NCBI GenBank assembly: GCA_029168955.1
Contig: JAPDOI010001724.1
Span: 1 to 64,000 of the forward strand
DNA: 64,000 bases
Direction: 5' to 3'
From: Aplectana chamaeleonis
Taxonomy: Eukaryota; Nematoda; Chromadorea; Rhabditida; Cosmocercidae
Shown: positions 58,100 to 64,000 of the stretch, one piece after another
Layout: every line of letters begins with the position of its first letter
How positions within the stretch are numbered: position 1 is the stretch's first letter
The notes under the pieces: model-generated
What the model was told of the DNA's origin: nothing
Seen by the model: only the letters and a program-made list of their open reading frames with translations
The model's database searches: none
Translations under genes and position numbers: made by a program

Positions 58100-60060
58100 C
58101 TTAGCACCAGCTACAAACATTCATTTTAGACAATTCGTACCTTGTTCAATAATTGGGCAACAAAATGTTCAAAAAGTTCTGAGTGGTCGTGCGGAGTTGG
58201 CGGCCTCACTGGAGAATGGGGTTTCGATTCGCGCGGTGTGATCTACCTCGCATCCCGTCCAATAACCAGACTAAAATTATTACGCGAACTCTATATGAAT
58301 GCACACTCACGGACGATCTGCATAGCAGACGTATTTAACGATGTAGATGGAGGAGGTGTTGAATCGGCCATTGGAAAGAATTAGTGAAGCCATTCATATA
58401 ATCGCATTACGTGCACCTGGAAAACTTGCTGAATTAATAATTGAAAAAGACACCAAAAGGGCAGAATCGAGATATGAATTGAATCTTCAAAAAGAAACAA
58501 AAGTACGTTTGTTTACGTACTTCGATAAGAGGTGACGCGAGGCGAAATCAAGTGGCAGGGGTTCATGCCCATAATCGTTAGGGCTACGAATTGCAATTGA
58601 AACGTTTGAGACAAGAATTATAGTGGAGAGAAAAAAGACAAGTTGCTCACAGAGACGCCGAAATTGGTGACCTCCACACCAAATCTGCAAGTTGAGGGTA
58701 GCGTGACCAACTGGTATAGTCAAATACGTACTAGGAGCAATGTGAGGATTAGTGCGACTTCATCAATAATATAGAAATATAATCACATGGCACAACGACG
58801 AAATAAGAGCAATCCCATGACCATTAGAAGGAAATTGGGGCTCCGAACTAGAAACATAGAACTTACTATGATAATCCTACAGATCTATCACGTTTCAGCA
58901 CTTTTGTTATTGCTCTATACTATTGTTTTTGAAGTCTGCCGCATCTTACGTCAAGTCTATATTTAGTCATTATAGAATCTAATGACACCATTCTCATGTA
59001 ATTACATACTAAAATTTAAGTGGTAGAGAAATTCTTTCTGCTAGTGCGTGTAATTTTGTAAGTGCAGCTGGCCGTTCAGAAAATCTTAGAATAAAAGAAA
59101 GGATTCATTAGCAGCAAAAACGTTGGACTACAAGGAACTGATTAGAAAGCTCGCGGGACGCGTTTTCGCATCTTTGGTCTATTTCCGACAACTTCCTATG
59201 GAATGGTTTCTGGAAAAATTACATTTGATCTTTGTGATAAGGGCTATCCAACGGTATGATGATCGCTGGAGTTCACTGTTACAAAAAGAGGTTTGTGGTA
59301 AAGTTTTTGGTAAACAACTCTACTATGAGGCAGCACAGGGCTCTGAGTACTACAGCGTGTGCCGAAGCGATATTAAAAACAGTCCTGAATTCCGTTGGCT
59401 TACTACACACTTGACTTTGTGGTTCAAACTGAATGAGGAATTCAGATCGTGCGTCTGTACGTCTTAATAGAGCCTACTAGGCAAAAGAACAAGAGCTTCA
59501 GTCAGAGAAATTTTTTTTCACGATTTTTTTGAAAAAAAAAAACGTCCTTCGAGCTGGCGTCAAAAATGTTGGAAATGAGGTAAAAAAACAAATGCATTCC
59601 CTTATAACGATAACATTGACCAATGACTGACCAATAAGTCATCGGAAGTTGATGGGCTCTCTTCTCCATGAAAGCACCTAAAAAACTGATTTGGTCTCGA
59701 CGCGATCCAGCTTTATTCCACCTGGTGGTGCTCACAGCATTCGATAAAGCCGCACATCAGGGGTGCATATTTTAACAGTATTACACCAGAATCCTGTAAA
59801 GCGCCTAGACAACCGAGTTGTCAAGTCAACATTAATCACAATTTTGTCTTGTCCGATGTGCTTCTCTAGTGTGCATTCAATAGAAAACGTCCGAAAGTTT
59901 TGATAGAGAAAGGCCGCAAGCAAGAAAAAACATTTGCTGCAGAGGTTCACATGGACAAAGATGTCCTGAATAACTGAGTCGCGTCGATGTCAAATCAAAT
60001 CTCCCTGGTGATTTCGTATCGAGAAGATCACACTAACTGCCACTTTCAATCATTTAGCAA
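58100..60060. other. No gene recognised; MITE fragment and orphan frames
   Basis: The stretch 58190-58285 is a partial copy of the 112-bp MITE at 36265-36376. A plus-strand frame at 59123-59467 (about 114 codons, containing FASLVYFRQLPMEWFLEK) has ordinary protein-like composition. It lacks an ATG at its 5' end, has a stop just upstream and no known domain, so I leave it uncalled. Confidence 0.45.
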
Positions 60061-60594
60061 TGTTGTCCTTTTTCAGAAATAAATTCGTTTTTACCACATT
60101 TTCCTATACATGTGACGCGGTCTCTAAGTCGCTACTCGTACTCCTCAACGCCAGCGCGTGGCGATGGAGTATGAATGGCGTGGCGCCACGCCGTGCAACA
60201 CGCGTTTGGCGCCCGCTCAGCCATGGCGGCGGAGAGCCGTTACGACTTTTCCATCATTTTCACGCTTAATCCAATAATTTCATTCCACTCCATTATAATT
60301 AATTCCGGAACTATCCTCTGCTACCATGATGGCGAACGTAAGCAAAAAATTTGCTTGCTTGGCAACGTTAAGGCCCACCTTATTCCAGTCCGCCATATCG
60401 TCGCTGCTGGAGTATTCATAGTCTCCGCAAGAGTGTATCGCGCGTGACACGCGTAAAAAGTGTTCATATTCTCACGATACGCCCGCGCGTGACGCGAGTA
60501 GGAATAACGCCTAGTGATGTTTCTTCTTCAAAATCTTTTTTTTTCTGACTACAGCTCTCTAGTAGTTTCTTTTTGCCTAGTAGGGTTATTTCAA

Positions 60595-61070
60595 GGCAGC
60601 AGACACGCTCGAAAAAGTTGTTGAGATAATTACGCTATTTGGGTCATATGGCGCCTAGTAGAACGCTCATGCTGTTGGAAGCGTCAAAAGCGAGTCAAAA
60701 CTACTAAATTTGAGCGATGCTAATCGAAAAATTTCGTCAGCCAAAACTCATGAGCTTTGTCAGCCCCGCCCCCTCAATATACGAATACGGTCACTTCGGC
60801 AGTTTTTTGAAGCTTCCAACGAGGTGAGCGTTTAAGTACAAGCTGTATGAGTCTGTTGGCTTAGCTATCTCCCAAGTTTTGTCGTTAGTATTCGCTATTT
60901 CATCCGCTCGGGAATAACTCATCCACTTTCACCCTATAAGAAAAATAGCCGTTATTCCTGTATTTGCGTGCAGTTTTCGCCGGTTTTTTCGTTAGTCTCC
61001 CATACTACCAGCTTCAGACCTTCGATTTATGTCATAAAATCGATACCATTTTCGAGCGTGTCTGCTGCCT
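60595..61070. mobile_element. TTAA-type MITE, family H
   Basis: AGGCAGCAGACACGCTCGAAA at the left (after TTCA, a mutated TTAA) and TTTCGAGCGTGTCTGCTGCCT at the right (before TTAA). The termini are near-perfect inverted repeats of about 24 bp. Fragments occur near 31360 and at 36150-36235. Confidence 0.87.
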
Positions 61071-61079
61071 TTAAGACAC

Positions 61080-62180
61080 AGAATCTGAGTTCGGCATCCA
61101 AAGTTTGATCCGCAAGGTAGAATTTGAAGCAAAACCCAATTTTGACACTTTCCTATACTTTTGACGCACGCTGTATTTCACGATCGGGAATTCATGCTCC
61201 AAACGTTGCTGTTCAAATCTAAATCCTAACAAGCATTGATTTACCTTGAATTACTTCTTATTTCTGAAAATGAAAGATTCTGAAGGAAGTTATCAGAAGA
61301 AAAAAGAACACCAAGGACGCGAAAATGCGTCCCCGCGCGCCTTCTGACTAAACCCTACGAGCAGGAGCCGTATGCCTACCTACCCAGCTTCAGCTCAAAA
61401 CTCATGTACATAAAAATCCAGCAATACAGCGAAAACACACGGTTTAGCTACTTGTTTGTTCCTGAGAAGTTGGCAAAACGCACGCTCCCAAGGAAACCTT
61501 TTCTTCTTCAAGATTGGACGTTCACCTTCTGGGTACAATCAGCTCAACCTATGGAGATCTTGAAACAAGGGAGAGAAGAGAATTTCTCAGGCATCGATGA
61601 GAAAATTCATCAGAAGTTCATACAGACAAAAATGTAAATTCAAGGTGATTTAATAATTTTCGCTGTCGGCTTTCGAAAAAAAAATGAGTGCGTGGGATAC
61701 TCACAGAGTAAAACCGCGCATATATTGAGGCAAAAAAACCATTTCAAAATTTTCCAGAACTTTTCTTGCATCGAAAACGTGTGGTCTTTTCTGGCCAAGC
61801 TAATATAGCTCGCAAACTTCTTATCATGCACGTGTTGACTATTTAAGTGATGCCTTTCCCTTCTCGTGCCTTTTGCGCGCCTTTTTGATCAAACTCAATT
61901 TCTTTGAATTCTGAAAATGGATTCAGATTTCTGATGGTGGAAACTGTACAATGGTTGTGTAACTGCCAGGGTTTAGTTCAAATGAACAGCTACAGAGGTG
62001 AAAACTTCAGTGAATTATACAGTATGCAGGTATAGTTTGCAGCGGCACAACGCTGTGTGCACTGTGTGACGATCTGGAAACCAAGCGTGCAACTTTTCCG
62101 TTCCTGATTGGGTTTTAGCAATCATTAGCAGGCATTGCATTGACCGTAATTGCTAGAGGGCATGTCTGATTTCGCCTTTC
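61080..62180. other. No gene recognised
   Basis: AT-rich sequence with short overlapping frames on both strands (61404-61637 plus, 61640-61831 minus) and no recognisable motif. Confidence 0.4.
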
Positions 62181-62383
62181 TCAAGCACCACTACCAGACG
62201 TAGTTCGACCGTCTCTACTGAGCCAAAAAAAAGCAAGCAACGATTTCAATGTGTATGCGAGTTCTATATAATGGTTGGCAGGTTTCTGAAACCATTCGAG
62301 ATTTGATTTTGAAAGAAGATAACTTTTATTAGATAGGGCAACATAGGTATTTCTTCTATTTTGAGCCGCCACGAGGTTAATAT

Positions 62384-62449
62384 GGATCTTTATTTTCTGG
62401 CTAACGCGTTTCGGCGTCTGACGCCTTCTTCAGAGCCTTAAAGTGATCC
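62384..62449 (-). ncRNA. Hammerhead-like ribozyme motif in Penelope-like element 3' UTR
   Basis: On the minus strand: GGATC, then GGCT, CTGAAGA, an extra A, the stem GGCGT-CAG-ACGCC, GAAA, CGCGTT, then AGCC and GATCC. CUGANGA and GAAA are the two conserved hammerhead boxes. GGCU/AGCC forms helix I, GGCGU/ACGCC helix II, and AC/GU a minimal helix III. GGATC/GATCC may extend helix I. Cleavage would fall between plus positions 62402 and 62403. The unpaired A before helix II and the tiny helix III are departures from the textbook form. Penelope-like elements are known to carry minimal hammerheads. AATAAA follows. Confidence 0.5.
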
Positions 62450-62960
62450 AGTCAATTTAACAAAAATGCACGCTCAAACACCGCGTACGCGTTCAACCGA
62501 GAGTTGTGATCTGCTTCGGTTGCCGCGCGCAGACGGCGCCGTACCACTCAGAGTCCTCACCTTACAATCGAACGCAGTGCGTCGACACTTCCGGCCAGCA
62601 GTGAGCGAGGGAAATTAAGAATGAGACACTGTCGTACTCGAGATCACAGACTGGTCGCAATGTGTGCGTATCAAAAATGACAGAGCTGGATAAATGGACT
62701 GAGTGCAGCTGTTGTTGAAATACACTCCTCCCTTCGATTCATGGCTGGGCCTTTAGTCTGTATCCAAAATGCCTCTAATGTTTTCCGCGGCATGATTTCA
62801 GTTTCGCGTTGCAGGATAACTACCTTCACGTTGAAATCTTCTCCATTGTGTCTTCTTACACGGTGTGCACCCAACGGGGTTGATTCACGCGAGCATCTCT
62901 TTCCGTCAACGTGCTCACGGATCCGCAGGCAAAGTGGTCGCCCGGGCTCACCAATGTAGG
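62384..62960 (-). mobile_element. Penelope-like element 3' fragment (reverse)
   Basis: Minus-strand reading gives the end of the GIY-YIG domain (GEPGRPLCLRIREHVDG at about 62890-62955), then a C-terminal extension in another frame (RRHNGEDFNVKVVILQRE, 62690-62870), and then a 3' UTR down to the ribozyme-like motif. The block 62740-62957 is a near-identical reverse complement of about 63785-64000. Frames are broken near 62870. It abuts, head to head, the plus-strand fragment that follows. Confidence 0.85.
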
Positions 62961-62961
62961 T

Positions 62962-64000
62962 GACAGTATGGTCAGGAAGATATTTTCGACAGGTCAGAGG
63001 ATTGGCTATGGGGCAGCGGCTGGCGCCTATCCAGCCGTAGCATTCATGGCCAAGATTGAGATGCCCGTATTAGAAGGAAGACCGCTGTTCTACTGTCGAT
63101 ACATCGACGACTGCCTGATCGTTACCTCCACCCAGAGTGAGATGGATAGATACTTTGAGTTGATGAACGACCAATCAGAGCACATAAGACCTGCAGAGAA
63201 CAACCTGTGCATGGTTGGCTACCCTTCTTAAATGTGGAAATCAACATGCAGAATGGTGTATGCAAGACTAGATGGTATAGGAAGTCCACCAAGAAGAACA
63301 TCATTGTTCATTGCTTGTCTTCTTATTCCAAACAAACGAAGAATGCGACTGTAAGAAATATGATGCGTACAGCGGCAAGCGTCAGTAGTGGTGCTGAAGA
63401 AAAGAAGCACTCTCTGCAATTAGCTCGCAGTATTGCGGCATCTAATGGTTACAGTCTGTCGACATATGCTCGCAGAAGACGCACTCCGAACAACAACCAC
63501 TCATACCAAAACGAAGCCGGAAAAATTGCTTTCTGCTTGCCATTCATATCCGACGACTTCATTAGTGCCGTGCGATCCTGCTTGAGGCGAGCGGACCTGA
63601 AAACCACGTGACGCTTATCGCTATTCCACCATTCAATCTGGAAGCGTCTACTTGTGAGAAACCGGATCTACGACCATATATGCACCACAACTGATTGCCT
63701 GGTTTGCCTTTCGGGTAGAGAAGGCGACTGCATGTACGCGGGAGTGATATATATGATAACATGCTTGGCGTGCGGAGACAGCTACATTGGTGAGTCCGGG
63801 CGGCCACTTTTCCTGCGGATCCGTGAGCACGTCGACGGAAAGAGATGCTCGCGTGAATCAACCCGTTGGGTGCTTACACCGTGTAAGAAGACACAATGGA
63901 GAAGATTTCAACGTGAAGGTAGTTATCCTGCAACGCGAAACTGAAATCATGCCGCGGAAAACATTAGAGGCATTTTGGATACAGACTAAAGGCCCAGCCA
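62962..64000 (+). pseudogene. Penelope-like element: RT fragment plus GIY-YIG endonuclease, broken
   Basis: Reverse transcriptase and endonuclease of a Penelope-like retroelement, which primes copying at endonuclease-cut DNA. RT part, first frame: AFMAKIE, then the catalytic box FYCRYIDDCLIV and FELMNDQSEHIR (about 63040-63190). A shift near 63210 leads to WLPFLNVEI and the thumb-like region (63220-63610). Another shift near 63612-63650 leads to the Cys-rich linker CTTTDCLVCLSGREGDC and the endonuclease core GVIYMITCLACGDSYIGESG with RIREH (63654-63870). A third shift near 63880 precedes the C-terminal part, which runs off the window. The N-terminal half of RT is missing, so the copy is not functional. 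Confidence 0.9.

Overview
The window looks like nuclear DNA of a nematode, probably a clade V (strongylid or hookworm-like) species. The evidence is short GT...TTTCAG introns, AATAAA poly(A) signals, one conventional multi-exon gene stretched over many kilobases, and a very high load of small inverted-repeat transposons. The species call is inference from sequence style. Nothing bacterial or viral-operon-like was seen.

Layout. Positions 1-4617 and 10012-14375 are two arrays, in the same orientation, of one ~112-120 bp satellite whose unit carries a strong hairpin. Between them lie two blocks of short GTACYGACCGCG-type repeats (4620-5560 and 9320-9935), a ~50 bp minisatellite (7810-8290), an (ATTT)n tract and otherwise non-coding sequence. 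A decayed BEL/Pao retrotransposon follows on the minus strand (14583-17150): LTR, probable primer-binding site, a ~340 bp (TA)n tract in the leader, and a frameshifted gag with CCHC knuckles. Positions 17150-35380 hold almost only repeats: TTAA-flanked MITEs in several families, Tourist-like and other MITEs, a 51-bp-armed foldback, and a ~1.5 kb foldback element with minisatellites in its arms.

Genes. Only two cellular genes are convincing. A small two-exon acidic-protein gene (or the 3' end of a larger one) lies on the plus strand at 35392-35823. Converging on it from the minus strand is an ammonium transporter (Amt/MEP/Rh superfamily, eukaryotic AMT type) at 36562-50178. Fourteen of its exons can be joined in phase, and a possible first exon lies at 55294-55339. 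It encodes the family core, including DFAG, both pore histidines and an intact C-terminal tail. Its introns are packed with MITEs, several of them butted end to end and sharing one target-site copy.

The right edge (62384-64000) holds two oppositely oriented pieces of a Penelope-like retroelement. One has an RT fragment (YIDD box) plus a GIY-YIG endonuclease; the other has the GIY-YIG 3' part plus a 3' UTR with a hammerhead-like ribozyme motif.

The elements do not form an operon or pathway. The unifying theme is layered non-autonomous transposition and tandem-repeat expansion around one ion-transporter locus. Exon joins were made by eye from frame, splice consensus and family knowledge; no alignments were run.
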